A stretch of 64,000 nt of DNA from Lachnospiraceae bacterium (GTDB lineage Bacteria; Bacillota; Clostridia; Lachnospirales; Lachnospiraceae), in assembly GCA_017472605.1 (NCBI GenBank), contig JAFUPV010000070.1, positions 1 to 64,000 on the forward strand, read 5' to 3'. The position numbers and the translations under genes were made by a program. This document shows positions 9,165-18,546 of the stretch, one piece after another (position 1 is the stretch's first letter; each line of letters opens with the position of its first letter). The notes beneath the pieces are model-generated. The model ran no database searches and was not told the DNA's origin. It was given only the letters and a program-made list of their open reading frames with translations.

Positions 9165-9698
9165 ATGCAGGAAAAATCGACGGAATTACTGGAAAAAATC
9201 TTAAAATCCTATGAGGCTTATTTTGACATTTCCAGAGAAACCGAATATGAAGGTGTGCCGGTAGCCGCGGAAGCTGCGTTTCATTCCCGGTCGGAGAAGT
9301 ATGTGCTGGTAAAGAAAGCACAGCTCTGGGCAGCGGAAGCACATGAATATACATTTTTCCTGACAGCCGAATCACTGGACTGTGAAAAACTGGAGGCGTA
9401 CCGGGAGGTAATTCTGAAGGAGGGACTTTCCAGAGTCAAACCGCAGAAGGATCATATGTACACCTATGTTACAATGATCGTCATTGCCGACCAGGTCGAT
9501 GAACGTGTCAGCAGTCAAATCCGCAGAATGCGTTTCCACAAAAGCTATCGCCTTTCCATTCATGGATGGTGCGATCTTCGTGTGGCAATCTGTGATATGT
9601 CCGGTGAAACAGTTCAGGTGTTGACCAATCCTGCAGGCCGCGAGCTGAGAAAGATGGTCCGTGCTGTTACAGATAAAAAACGGAGGGCAAAAAGATGA
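9165..9698 (+). CDS. Conserved hypothetical protein coupled to cstA
   Basis: A 177 aa soluble protein without signal or membrane segments and with a basic C-terminus (KKRRAKR). I do not recognise a domain. Its stop overlaps the cstA start by 4 nt (ATGA), so both are made together and the protein may act with the transporter, for example as a regulator. That is inference from gene order only. Start ATG 9165 has AACGGAAAGG upstream. Confidence 0.75.
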   Translation: MQEKSTELLEKILKSYEAYFDISRETEYEGVPVAAEAAFHSRSEKYVLVKKAQLWAAEAHEYTFFLTAESLDCEKLEAYREVILKEGLSRVKPQKDHMYTYVTMIVIADQVDERVSSQIRRMRFHKSYRLSIHGWCDLRVAICDMSGETVQVLTNPAGRELRKMVRAVTDKKRRAKR

Positions 9699-11410
9699 AT
9701 GCAGTAGTTATTCTTTTAGTAGGTATTGCCGTACTTGTACTTGGCTATATCTTCTACGGCGGATGGCTGGCAAAGCAGTGGGGCGTAGGTGAGTCCAAAG
9801 AGGAAACACCGGCTCACACAATGTACGATGGCAACGACTATGTGCCTGCAAAGGCTCCAGTCCTGATGGGCCATCACTTCTCCTCAATCGCAGGAGCAGG
9901 TCCGATCAACGGACCGATTCAGGCAGCTGTTTTCGGCTGGGTACCGGTTTTCCTTTGGGTTTTAATCGGTGGTATCTTCTTCGGTGCAATGCACGACTTC
10001 GGTGCACTGTTTGCATCAGTTCGTAACAAGGGTCAGTCCATTGGTGAGGTTATCAATACTTCCATCGGTTCCCGTGCGAAGAAGCTGTTCCTTACTTTCT
10101 CTTACCTGACTCTGATTCTGGTAGTAGCAGCGTTTGCTTCTATCGTTGCAAATACCTTCAAGGCTACCTATGTGGATGGTGTTCTTGACAAGGCTGCAAG
10201 TGCTTCCAACGCTTCTACCGCGATGATCTCAATTCTGTTCATCGTTGTAGCAATCGTTTTCGGAATCTTTGTTTATCGTAAGAATGCACCGGTTCTGGTT
10301 GCGACCATCGTTGGTGTTGCTGCAATTGTTACATGTATGGCACTTGGTCTGAACTGGCATCCGCTTTACCTGGATGGCAACACCTGGATGATCATTGTTG
10401 GTATTTATATTGCAGTTGCTTCCGTAGCTCCGGTATGGATTCTTCTTCAGCCGAGAGACTATCTGAGCTCCTTCCTTCTGTACGGCATGATTATCGTTGC
10501 AGTTGTTGGTATCATCGGCGCTCACCCGACAATCGACATGCCGGCATTCACCGGTTTTGTTGATTCTGCTGAGAAAGGCTCCGGTGTTTCTCTTGGAACC
10601 ATGTTCCCGGCTCTGTTCGTTACCATCGCCTGCGGTGCAATCTCCGGTTTCCACTCTCTGGTAGGTTCCGGTACCACTGCAAAGCAGCTGGACAAGGAAA
10701 CTGATGCGAAGCCGATCGCTTACGGCGCAATGCTGATCGAGTGTGGTCTTGCTCTGATCTCTCTTTGTGCAGTTGGATACATCTGGAATCAGTACTACAA
10801 CGGCGAGGGCGGCATCTATGCTCCTACTGCTGTATTTGCAACCGGTATCTCCAAGATGTGTGCTGAGATTCCGTTCCTGGCTGGCGCTGAGAACGTAATT
10901 TACTCTCTGCTGATCCTTGCAGTTTCCGCATTCTGCCTCACTTCTCTGGATACAGCAACCCGTCTGGCACGTTACATGTTCCAGGAGTTCTGGCTTGAGA
11001 ACGGACAGACCTACAAGGATGTAACCGGCATTAAGTCCATCCTGGCAAATCCGTACTTTGCAACTGCTCTGACTGTAGTTCTTGGTATTGCTCTTGGTAT
11101 GAATGGATACGCAAACATCTGGGCTCTGTTTGGTGCTGCAAACCAGCTGCTTGCTGCTCTTGGTCTGCTTGCTGTTGCTTCATGGCTTGGAAAGATGGGC
11201 AAGAACAACAAGATGTTCCTGTTCCCGATGGCATTCATGCTGATCGTTACCATCGTTTCTCTGGTTCAGACCATCATCGCAAACGTAACCAATGGTTCCA
11301 CCGTTTGGCACTGGGTTCGTGCAGGTGTAGGTTCTCTCCTTGTACTTCTTGCGATTGTTCTGACTGTTGAGGGGGTTCAGACTCTGTTTGGAAAGAAGAA
11401 GAACGCGTAA
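9695..11410 (+). CDS. cstA: CstA family carbon starvation protein / pyruvate-peptide transporter
   Basis: A 571 aa polytopic membrane protein with about 15 hydrophobic segments. The CstA N-terminal signature region is clear: HHFSSIAGAGPINGP near residue 65 and GAMHDFG near residue 100. E. coli homologues CstA and BtsT/YjiY import peptides or pyruvate. At 571 aa it belongs to the shorter bacterial CstA forms. It is translationally coupled to the small gene before it and ends at a very strong terminator. Codon use is strongly biased, suggesting high expression. Confidence 0.92.
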   Translation: MNAVVILLVGIAVLVLGYIFYGGWLAKQWGVGESKEETPAHTMYDGNDYVPAKAPVLMGHHFSSIAGAGPINGPIQAAVFGWVPVFLWVLIGGIFFGAMHDFGALFASVRNKGQSIGEVINTSIGSRAKKLFLTFSYLTLILVVAAFASIVANTFKATYVDGVLDKAASASNASTAMISILFIVVAIVFGIFVYRKNAPVLVATIVGVAAIVTCMALGLNWHPLYLDGNTWMIIVGIYIAVASVAPVWILLQPRDYLSSFLLYGMIIVAVVGIIGAHPTIDMPAFTGFVDSAEKGSGVSLGTMFPALFVTIACGAISGFHSLVGSGTTAKQLDKETDAKPIAYGAMLIECGLALISLCAVGYIWNQYYNGEGGIYAPTAVFATGISKMCAEIPFLAGAENVIYSLLILAVSAFCLTSLDTATRLARYMFQEFWLENGQTYKDVTGIKSILANPYFATALTVVLGIALGMNGYANIWALFGAANQLLAALGLLAVASWLGKMGKNNKMFLFPMAFMLIVTIVSLVQTIIANVTNGSTVWHWVRAGVGSLLVLLAIVLTVEGVQTLFGKKKNA

Positions 11411-11468
11411 TTGACCATACGATCCGAGAGGTTTCTCTGACCGGTTGGATGAAATTACATAACGAATG

Positions 11469-11511
11469 AAAAAATCCAGTACAATGTACACGCATTGTAC
11501 TGGATTTTTTT
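11469..11511 (+). terminator. Strong bidirectional terminator after cstA
   Basis: An 18 bp perfect stem (11469-11486 with 11493-11510), loop TACACG, with A-run on the left and T-run on the right. It can stop cstA from the left and the minus-strand coat genes from the right. Confidence 0.93.
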
Positions 11512-11512
11512 A

Positions 11513-11565
11513 ATCCGGGCGAACATGCCGACGGCAGATTCAGCCGGATTTACGAACGCAGCGAG
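11513..11565 (+). repeat. Dispersed post-terminator element, copy A
   Basis: Directly after the cstA terminator. It contains GGGCGAACATGCC, CCGGATTTACG and GCAGCGAGT in the same order as copy B at 18629 (GGGCGATCATACC, CCGGGTTTATG, GCAGCGAGT). Confidence 0.45.
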
Positions 11566-11593
11566 TTTTTTGCCCGTGGTTCGGAGTTACATG

Positions 11594-11854
11594 TTAGGAC
11601 AGCATGGACTTTCCTTCAAAGAGACTGCGCACTTCCTGGATTTCTTCCTTGGTGGCAGCCTGTGCCGGATGATAATAACCATGCTGTTTCGCCATGTCAT
11701 AAAGTTCGTACTGGGAAACTTCGCTGGCGTTGCGGGCCTGGATCAGTGTCTGGCGCAGCTTCTGATTCTGGGTCTGCGCGATCATGGATCCGTAATGCTC
11801 CAGACTGGAGTTGATGTGAGTCAGGGTATCAACAACCATTGCTTTCTCGTTCAT
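11594..11854 (-). CDS. CotF-like spore coat protein
   Basis: An 86 aa protein resembling the Coat F domain, a helical ferritin-like fold: DTLTHINSSLEHYGSMIAQ, then RQTLIQARNASEVSQYELYDMA, and the C-terminal GYYHPAQAA motif frequent in these proteins. The start follows GAGGT on the minus strand. It is the second gene of a pair with 11924-12106. Such proteins are made in the mother cell and join the spore coat. Confidence 0.8.
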   Translation of the reverse strand: MNEKAMVVDTLTHINSSLEHYGSMIAQTQNQKLRQTLIQARNASEVSQYELYDMAKQHGYYHPAQAATKEEIQEVRSLFEGKSMLS

Positions 11855-11923
11855 AGGATTACCTCGTTTCGTTGTTTTTGCCGGATTGTTTCTTCAGTCC
11901 GGCTTCGTGTTTCAGGAATGGTA

Positions 11924-12106
11924 TTATTTCAGGAAGGTCATCAGCTGCTGGCGTGTATCATCCGCACAGCGGGCCGCTTTTTCAAAGTATTGTTTAAATT
12001 CCGGTGTGGAAGCGTCCTGAGCATAACAGGACATTTTGCAGGATACGGTCTCGTGCTCCATGATCAGATGACGCAGGTTCTGAAGTTCCATTTCGGTAAT
12101 TGGCAT
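11924..12106 (-). CDS. Small CotF-like spore coat protein
   Basis: A 60 aa helical protein (starting MPITEMELQNLRHLIMEHE) with an AAAGGAGG ribosome binding site just upstream; an in-frame start 25 codons earlier lacks one. It contains three Cys/Met-rich positions in SCKMSCYAQDAS. It precedes a longer CotF-like gene by about 70 nt and the two look like an operon. The family link is by resemblance of the helical heptads and the pairing. Confidence 0.7.
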   Translation of the reverse strand: MPITEMELQNLRHLIMEHETVSCKMSCYAQDASTPEFKQYFEKAARCADDTRQQLMTFLK

Positions 12107-12297
12107 AAGATGCCTCCTTTCGGTAAATATATGATCACGATGATATATATTAACGGTTTCTGGTTTCGTGCCGGGATCCACAGCGCGAAGCGAAGGAACC
12201 GATCAGTGATAGGATGTGCGGAAAGTGAAAAAACATTCGCTGAAGGTACGGGATTTCGCTGGTGAAAACTGGATGGAACATGAGAAACAGAAATGCC

Positions 12298-12326
12298 TTG
12301 TCACTGTTTCTGCGGCATGTTAAAAT
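12298..12326 (+). promoter_or_regulatory. Sigma-A-type promoter of fbp
   Basis: TTGTCA (12298-12303), 17 nt spacer, TAAAAT (12321-12326). The start codon is 32 nt after the -10 box. Confidence 0.65.
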
Positions 12327-12357
12327 ACATGTAAAAGCGGGAAAGAGAGGAAATGGA

Positions 12358-14298
12358 ATGGAAGAGAAATATCTGAAGCTGCTTGCGAATGAATATCCGG
12401 ATCAGGAATCCGTTCGCATTGCAATTGTGAAGCTGACGGCTCAGACCAGACTGCCCAAAGGTACGGAATATTTTTTCAGTGATCTTCATGGAGAACAGGA
12501 AGGGTTTTCCTACCTGCTGCGAAGCGGATCCGGAATCATCAAGGAGAAAATTAAGATCCTGTTTCAGGGAACGCTGTCGGAAGCGCACCAAAATCAGCTG
12601 GCAAACCTGATTTATACGCCGGAGCATGTGATCTCTCTTCTGAAGGATCATGACTATGACAGCAGTCTGTGGATGAAGCAGATGATCCCTCATCTCGTTC
12701 TTCTGTGTAGGGAAATCAGTTCCAAATACTCAAAAATGCGCGTCAGGAGCAAGATGCCCAGTGAGTATCGGCATCTGATGGAGGAGCTTCTCTATCCGGG
12801 TCAGGAGGAAGGAAAGAAGGAATATGCACAGGATGTGATCGAAGCGATTGTGGAACAGGGACTTGGAGATACCTTCATTCCTGTCATCTGCCGCCTGATC
12901 CAGGGACTGACCGTGGACCGGATCCATGTGATTGGCGATATTTTTGACCGCGGTCCGCGGCCGGATCAGATTATGGAAGAGCTGATTGCCTTTGGCGATG
13001 TGGATATTCAGTGGGGAAATCATGACATTTCGTGGATGGGCGCTGCCTGCGGAAACCCGGTTCTCATTGCCAATGTGGTGCGGATGGGAATCAGCTATAA
13101 TAATTTTGACTGCCTGGAAGACGGATACGGAATTAATCTGCGTCCGCTTTCTTCGTTCGCGCAGAAAACATATGGAAACGATCCCTGTACCCAGTTCATT
13201 CCGAAGGTGTTGGATGAAAACCGATATGATCAGGTGGATCTGGGACTGGCAGCCCGGATGCACAAGGCAATTGCAGTCATCCAGTTCAAGCTGGCAGGGC
13301 AGCTGATCAAGAGAAGACCTGATTTTGGAATTGGTGATCGCAGCCATCTGGAAAAAATCGATTATGAGAGAGGGGTGCTGTTAGAGGGCGGATTGGAGTA
13401 TCCGCTTCTGGATACCCATTTTCCCACGGTTGATCCTCAGGATCCGCTTCGGTTGACCAGGGAAGAAGAGGAATTGATGACTGCGCTGACGGCATCCTTT
13501 GCTCACAGTGAAGTACTTCACCGTCATGTACAGTTTCTTTACTCCCATGGAAGCATGTACAAATCGGTAAACGGGAATCTCCTGTTTCATGGATGTGTTC
13601 CCATGAAAGAGGACGGAAGCTTTCAGACCATGGGTGTCTGCGGAACGGAATACAGCGGAAAAGCGCTGCTGGACCGGTTCGGGGAAGTTGCAAGGGATGC
13701 CTATTTTCTGTCATCGGACGCGCAAAAGAAGGCGCGCAGCGTAGACTGGATGTGGTATCTGTGGAGCGGTCCCTGTTCCCCGCTGTTTGGAAAGAGCAAG
13801 CTTTCGGCATTCGAACATTATTTTGTTGCGGATAAAACATTGCAAAAGGAAGTGATGGATCCTTATTACAGACTCAGTGAGAGAAAGGAAACGTGTGAAA
13901 CAATCTTACGTGAATTCGGTATGGATGTGGAACATTGTCACATCATCAACGGTCATGTGCCGGTGAAAATCAAGGATGGAGAGAAGCCGGTAAAGGCGGA
14001 AGGAAAGCTGTATGTGATTGACGGAGGCATTTCCAAAGCCTATCAGTCCAAAACAGGAATTGCCGGATATACGATGATTTTTAATTCACATTACATGGCA
14101 CTGGCGGAGCACCATAATTTTATCACAGAAAAAGATCGGGCAAAGGAGAAGCTGAATCTGCAGATTACAGAACAGATGCCCAGACGGCTTCTGGTGAAAG
14201 ATACCGATGCGGGAGCCGTTCTTTTGGAACAGATTGAAGATCTGAAAGCGCTGCTGGCAGCATACAGGGAGGGCAGGATCCGGGAAAAGAGAAGGTAA
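12358..14298 (+). CDS. fbp: Fructose-1,6-bisphosphatase class III
   Basis: A 646 aa protein, the usual length for the Firmicute-specific class III enzyme (B. subtilis YydE/Fbp type). Metallophosphatase motifs are intact: FFSDLHGEQ near residue 40, GDIFDRGPRPD near 200 and WGNHDISWMG near 220, plus a late INGHVPVK histidine segment. It removes the 1-phosphate from fructose-1,6-bisphosphate in gluconeogenesis, in the cytosol. It starts at ATG 12358 behind AGAGAGG; longer in-frame starts precede the promoter and are not used. Confidence 0.95.
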   Translation: MEEKYLKLLANEYPDQESVRIAIVKLTAQTRLPKGTEYFFSDLHGEQEGFSYLLRSGSGIIKEKIKILFQGTLSEAHQNQLANLIYTPEHVISLLKDHDYDSSLWMKQMIPHLVLLCREISSKYSKMRVRSKMPSEYRHLMEELLYPGQEEGKKEYAQDVIEAIVEQGLGDTFIPVICRLIQGLTVDRIHVIGDIFDRGPRPDQIMEELIAFGDVDIQWGNHDISWMGAACGNPVLIANVVRMGISYNNFDCLEDGYGINLRPLSSFAQKTYGNDPCTQFIPKVLDENRYDQVDLGLAARMHKAIAVIQFKLAGQLIKRRPDFGIGDRSHLEKIDYERGVLLEGGLEYPLLDTHFPTVDPQDPLRLTREEEELMTALTASFAHSEVLHRHVQFLYSHGSMYKSVNGNLLFHGCVPMKEDGSFQTMGVCGTEYSGKALLDRFGEVARDAYFLSSDAQKKARSVDWMWYLWSGPCSPLFGKSKLSAFEHYFVADKTLQKEVMDPYYRLSERKETCETILREFGMDVEHCHIINGHVPVKIKDGEKPVKAEGKLYVIDGGISKAYQSKTGIAGYTMIFNSHYMALAEHHNFITEKDRAKEKLNLQITEQMPRRLLVKDTDAGAVLLEQIEDLKALLAAYREGRIREKRR

Positions 14299-14367
14299 CG
14301 TCATAATTCAGACAGGCACCACATAGACTGAACCATTCCAGTTGAGGATTCAAAGGGGGAGGTTCAT

Positions 14368-15852
14368 ATGCTGAGTGCGGTGTATATGGCGCAGACAGGC
14401 AGCAGTGCGGCGGCATCCGGCACGGTTCCGGTGTCAGGTATGGTGGCGGCATCCGGTGCAGTTCCGGTATCCGGTGCGGCGGCACTGTCGGCGTCCGGAT
14501 TGGAGACGTTTCTGGAAACAGTGAATCAGGTTGTCTGGGGACCCTGGATGATCTGTCTCTTTATCGGAACCGGTGTCTTTTTCTCCATGAGCTGCGGATG
14601 GATGCAGATCCGCTGTGCCCGCATGTGGCTCTGGGAAAGCGTGGGGAAATATTTCAGCAGGAAGAACAGGCGGCAGGTTTCCGATTTTCGCAGCGTCTGC
14701 ACGATTTTGTCGGCAACGGTGGGAACCGGAAATCTTGTCGGCGTGTCGGCGGCTCTGATTGCAGGAGGACCGGGAGCGATTTTCTGGATGTGGGCTGCGG
14801 CTATTCTCGGAATGATGACAGCCTATGCGGAAAATGTGCTGGGAATTCTGCACAGGGATGAAAAAACGGCAGGACCGATGGCATATATCCAAAAGCTTCC
14901 CTATGGCAGGAAGCTGGCAGTTGTCTATGCGTTTCTATGTGTCTGCTGCGGACTTGGAATGGGAAATCTGACGCAGATTAACACAGCAGCCGAGGCAGTG
15001 TCAGAAACCTTCGGCATTCCGGCGTTGGTCACCGGCATTTTGTTTGCGCTTGTCATTGCGGTGGTAGCTGCTGGAGGAAAAGAACGGTTTGGTCGTGTGA
15101 TCATGGTTGTGACACCGGGGATGGCTGCCATGTTTCTGACTGCCTGTTTCTTTGTTCTGGCTGGTCACCGGGAACAGATTCTACCTGCGCTGCGTGAAAT
15201 TATTTCGGAAGCATTCCGGCCGGAGGCGGCAGCAGGAGGAGCAGCCGGCTATGGAATCCAGACTGCAATGCGGATGGGAATTGCCAGAGGCGTGTTTACC
15301 AACGAAGCGGGAATTGGCACCTCTGTCTTTGCCAATGAGGGAAATGACGGGGCATCGCCGAAAAAGCAGGGCTTTCTTGCCATGTTTGCAGTCTTTGCGG
15401 ACACAATCATCATGTGCACGCTGACAGCACTTGTTCTGTTAGTCAGCGGAATTTATGATACAGCCGTCTACGGAGCTGCGGCGGCATCCGGAACGCTTGA
15501 AAAACTGCCGGATGCGACGATGCTTCTGGTACAGTCATTTGAAACAGTTTTTGGGAAAACAGGAGGAATCTTCCTGACGGTTCTGACAATGGTCTTTGCA
15601 TTTTCTACCCTTCTGGCATGGTCCGGATTTGCAGGGCAGGCCTGGAATTACTGCACACGGGGCAGAGGAAACCGCTTTTTTTACGGGATTTTTCTGATGG
15701 TAATTGTGGTCGGATCAGTCGTTTGCGCACAGCTTGTCTGGCAGATTTCCGATCTGTTCAATGGAGCGATGGCACTGATTAATCTGACGGCACTGCTTTG
15801 CTGTTGTCGGGCTGTTATTGATATTAGCCAGAGAAATATTGACGAATTGTGA
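14368..15852 (+). CDS. Sodium:alanine symporter (AGCS family)
   Basis: A 494 aa inner-membrane transporter of the amino acid carrier family. The diagnostic motifs are ATVGTGNLVGVSAA near residue 115 and FTNEAGIGTSVFAN near residue 310, and about ten hydrophobic helices are present. It imports alanine or glycine with sodium. The N-terminus has an unusual Ala/Ser/Val/Gly-rich stretch of about 35 residues (repeats of ASGxVPVSG) before the first typical segment. Its start has a GGGGGAGG ribosome binding site, so the extension is probably real. Confidence 0.92.
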   Translation: MLSAVYMAQTGSSAAASGTVPVSGMVAASGAVPVSGAAALSASGLETFLETVNQVVWGPWMICLFIGTGVFFSMSCGWMQIRCARMWLWESVGKYFSRKNRRQVSDFRSVCTILSATVGTGNLVGVSAALIAGGPGAIFWMWAAAILGMMTAYAENVLGILHRDEKTAGPMAYIQKLPYGRKLAVVYAFLCVCCGLGMGNLTQINTAAEAVSETFGIPALVTGILFALVIAVVAAGGKERFGRVIMVVTPGMAAMFLTACFFVLAGHREQILPALREIISEAFRPEAAAGGAAGYGIQTAMRMGIARGVFTNEAGIGTSVFANEGNDGASPKKQGFLAMFAVFADTIIMCTLTALVLLVSGIYDTAVYGAAAASGTLEKLPDATMLLVQSFETVFGKTGGIFLTVLTMVFAFSTLLAWSGFAGQAWNYCTRGRGNRFFYGIFLMVIVVGSVVCAQLVWQISDLFNGAMALINLTALLCCCRAVIDISQRNIDEL

Positions 15853-15867
15853 AAAAAGGAGTACAAT
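15839..15867 (+). promoter_or_regulatory. Sigma-A-type promoter of glgB
   Basis: TTGACG (15839-15844), 17 nt spacer, TACAAT (15862-15867), straddling the end of the symporter gene. The leader before glgB is about 70 nt. Confidence 0.7.
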
Positions 15868-15941
15868 ATTACAGTGAGTTATCGGCAGATTGCCGGAAAC
15901 GAACGAATCGATGAATTGATTCAGAAAGTTGAGGAAAAGTT

Positions 15942-18479
15942 ATGAAGTACAAAATCATGGATTATGACAATCTGCTCGGGAAGTATGAAAAAGATCTCGA
16001 TCTGCGTGTCAATAATTATCAGAAAAAAGAAAAGGAGATTTTGAAAAGCTCTGCGACTTTGACTGACTTTGCAAATGGATATGAGTACTTTGGATTTCAC
16101 AGGACAGAAACCGGCTGGGTGTACCGTGAATGGGCTCCCGGTGCCGAGATGATTTATCTGACCGGTGAATTCAACAAATGGAATCTCGGTTCCCATCCGA
16201 TGACCAGAATTGAGAACGGTGTGTTTGAGCTGGTACTGGAAGGGAAGGATGCTCTCTGGAACGGCTGCCGTGTGCTGGCAGTTGTGATTCATGATGGAAA
16301 ACAGCTTTACCGCATCCCGCTGTACTGCCGCCGTGTTGTACAGGATCCCAAGTCCATTCAGTGGTACGGTGAGATCTATGTGGAAGACGAGGCGTTTGCC
16401 TGGACGGATCAGAAATTCAGCAGCGAGCTGCCGCCATATATATATGAATGTCATGTGGGAATGGCTCAGGAAGAGGGCCGTGTAGGTACCTACCGTGAAT
16501 TTGCGGACAATGTTCTCCCGCGTGTAAAAAAGCTCGGATACAATACCATTCAGATGATGGCTGTGATGGAGCATGCCTACTATGGTTCCTTCGGCTATCA
16601 GATCACCAACTTCTTTGCGGTTTCTTCCCGCAGCGGACTTCCTTCCGACCTGAAGTATCTGGTAAACAGAGCACATGAGATGGGAATCCGTGTTCTCCTT
16701 GATGTGGTTCATTCCCATGCGTCCAAGAATACCCGTGAGGGAATTAATGAGTTTGATGGCACAGACTATCAGTTTTTCCATGCAGGAGCAAAAGGAAATC
16801 ACAGCGCCTGGGACACAAAGCTGTTTAACTATGGAAAAAATGAAGTCATCCACTTCCTCCTTTCCAACCTGAAATTCTGGATGAGCGAGTATCATTTCGA
16901 TGGTTTCCGCTTTGACGGAGTAACAAGCATGCTCTACCATGACCATGGTCTTGGTGTCAGCTTTGACTCCTACGATAAATATTTCTCCATGAATACCGAT
17001 ATCGAGGCGATTACCTACCTGACCCTTGCAAACCGCCTGATCCACGAGATCAACCCCAATGCGCTGACCATTGCGGAGGACATGTCCGGTATGCCTGGTA
17101 TGTGCATTCCGGTGGAGGACGGCGGCGTCGGTTTTGATTACCGTCTGGCTATGGGCGTCCCGGATCTGTGGATTAAGTTCCTGAAGGAATACCGTGACGA
17201 AGACTGGGATCTCTGGAAAATCTGGCATGAACTGACAGGCAGACGCCCGAAGGAAAAGGTGATTGGCTATGCGGAGTCCCACGATCAGGCGCTGGTCGGT
17301 GACAAGACAATCATGTTCCGTCTCTGTGATAAGGAAATGTACTGGTCCATGGGCAAGAATGTCCAGAACATGATTGTTGACCGTGGAATCGCACTCCACA
17401 AGCTGATTCGTTTCATCACCATGTCTCTGGCAGGAAACGGCTATCTGAACTTCATGGGCAATGAGTTTGGTCATCCGGAGTGGATTGATTTCCCGCGTGA
17501 GGGAAATGGCTGGAGCTATCACTACTGCAGACGTCAGTGGAGCCTTGTTGACAATAAAGATCTGAAATATGAATATCTGAATGATTTTGATCAGGCGCTT
17601 GTAGCGATGACCAAGGAATACGGCATTCTCAATGCACCGAAGGCATACAACATGTGGACGCACCAGATGGATAAGATGCTGATTTTTGAAAAGGCTGGTC
17701 TGACCTTTGCTTTCAACTTTAACCCGACCAGATCCTTTAACGGCTATTTCATCCCGGTTACAGAGGGAGGACGCTATCAGGCAGTCTTCAGTACCGATGA
17801 TGAGGCGTTTGGCGGACAGAACCGGATTGCGAAAAATGTAATCTATAAGACCGTTGAGCTTCCGGACGGCCGCCGCGGCTTCCTTGTTTATCTGCCGAGC
17901 CGCACTGCCGCTGTCTTTAAAAAGCTGGAGGAACCGGCTGAACAGGCAGAGCTGACCGATTCCGCTGAGAAACCAAAGCACGGTCGCAGAACAAGAAAGG
18001 AAACAGAGGCAGCAGCAGCCAAAGCGGTGACAGAAGCAGCGGATGCGGCGAACGAAGAAATGCCGGCAGAGAAGCCGAAGAGAGGACGGAAACCGAAACT
18101 CGCAGAGGCGCGTGCCGCGGAAGAAAAAACTGCAGGATCCCTGGAAGCCGGAAACGAAGAGGCGGCAGCCGTGAAACCAAAGCGCGGCAGAAAACCGAAG
18201 AAGGCAGCAGAAAGCGAAGCATCAGAGAACGCGGCAGCCGAGAAGCCAAAGCGCGGTCGTAAACCGAAGAAAGCGGCAGAAAGCGAAGCTGCAAAGAATG
18301 CGGCAGCGAAAGCCGCAGAACCGGTGAAGGAAGAGGCGGCAGCCGAGAAGCCAAAGCGCGGCCGTAAACCGAAGAAAGCTGCGGAAAGTGAAGCGGCAGA
18401 ACCGGTGAAGGAAGAGGCGGCAGCCGAAAAGCCAAGACGTGGCCGCAAGCCGAAGAAAGCAGCAGAAAGCGCTGAGTGA
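15942..18479 (+). CDS. glgB: 1,4-alpha-glucan branching enzyme with basic repeat tail
   Basis: An 845 aa protein. Residues 1-660 are a GH13 branching enzyme of the eukaryote-like type: an N-terminal CBM48-like domain (REWAPGA, TGEFNKW), then the barrel with nucleophile Asp325 in GFRFDGV, acid/base Glu379 in TIAEDM and the AESHDQ region. It makes alpha-1,6 branches in glycogen. From about residue 665 it has an extra tail with five KPKRGRKPKK-type repeats separated by Ala/Glu-rich linkers, like AT-hook or histone H1 tails. The tail is in frame, ends at a single stop and is followed by a strong terminator. No other glg genes are in the window. Confidence 0.93.
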   Translation: MKYKIMDYDNLLGKYEKDLDLRVNNYQKKEKEILKSSATLTDFANGYEYFGFHRTETGWVYREWAPGAEMIYLTGEFNKWNLGSHPMTRIENGVFELVLEGKDALWNGCRVLAVVIHDGKQLYRIPLYCRRVVQDPKSIQWYGEIYVEDEAFAWTDQKFSSELPPYIYECHVGMAQEEGRVGTYREFADNVLPRVKKLGYNTIQMMAVMEHAYYGSFGYQITNFFAVSSRSGLPSDLKYLVNRAHEMGIRVLLDVVHSHASKNTREGINEFDGTDYQFFHAGAKGNHSAWDTKLFNYGKNEVIHFLLSNLKFWMSEYHFDGFRFDGVTSMLYHDHGLGVSFDSYDKYFSMNTDIEAITYLTLANRLIHEINPNALTIAEDMSGMPGMCIPVEDGGVGFDYRLAMGVPDLWIKFLKEYRDEDWDLWKIWHELTGRRPKEKVIGYAESHDQALVGDKTIMFRLCDKEMYWSMGKNVQNMIVDRGIALHKLIRFITMSLAGNGYLNFMGNEFGHPEWIDFPREGNGWSYHYCRRQWSLVDNKDLKYEYLNDFDQALVAMTKEYGILNAPKAYNMWTHQMDKMLIFEKAGLTFAFNFNPTRSFNGYFIPVTEGGRYQAVFSTDDEAFGGQNRIAKNVIYKTVELPDGRRGFLVYLPSRTAAVFKKLEEPAEQAELTDSAEKPKHGRRTRKETEAAAAKAVTEAADAANEEMPAEKPKRGRKPKLAEARAAEEKTAGSLEAGNEEAAAVKPKRGRKPKKAAESEASENAAAEKPKRGRKPKKAAESEAAKNAAAKAAEPVKEEAAAEKPKRGRKPKKAAESEAAEPVKEEAAAEKPRRGRKPKKAAESAE
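18070..18459 (+). repeat. Coding repeat array of the GlgB tail
   Basis: Five copies of a unit encoding K-P-(K/R)-R-G-R-K-P-K-(K/L), roughly residues 710-839, linked by AAESEA and EEAAAE segments. A sixth, degenerate copy (KPKHGRR) precedes them near 17970. The DNA copies differ at third positions, so the array is not a very recent duplication. Confidence 0.85.
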
Positions 18480-18546
18480 TCCCAGGATAAATGATTCGAA
18501 CATCCGGCCGGAAGTACCAGAGGCACGTCCGACCGGATAGAAATAC

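Noticed and set aside
11495..12265. Long plus-strand open frame of 256 codons
   Set aside because: It lies antisense to two convincing CotF-like genes that have their own ribosome binding sites, and begins inside the cstA terminator.
15874..15945. Possible 23 aa leader peptide (GTG start) before glgB
   Set aside because: The predicted transcription start falls about at the GTG, leaving no ribosome binding site.
15921..17981. 686-codon minus-strand open frame across glgB
   Set aside because: It is the shadow of the strongly supported branching enzyme; its composition (many His, Gln, Ile) is typical of antisense frames.
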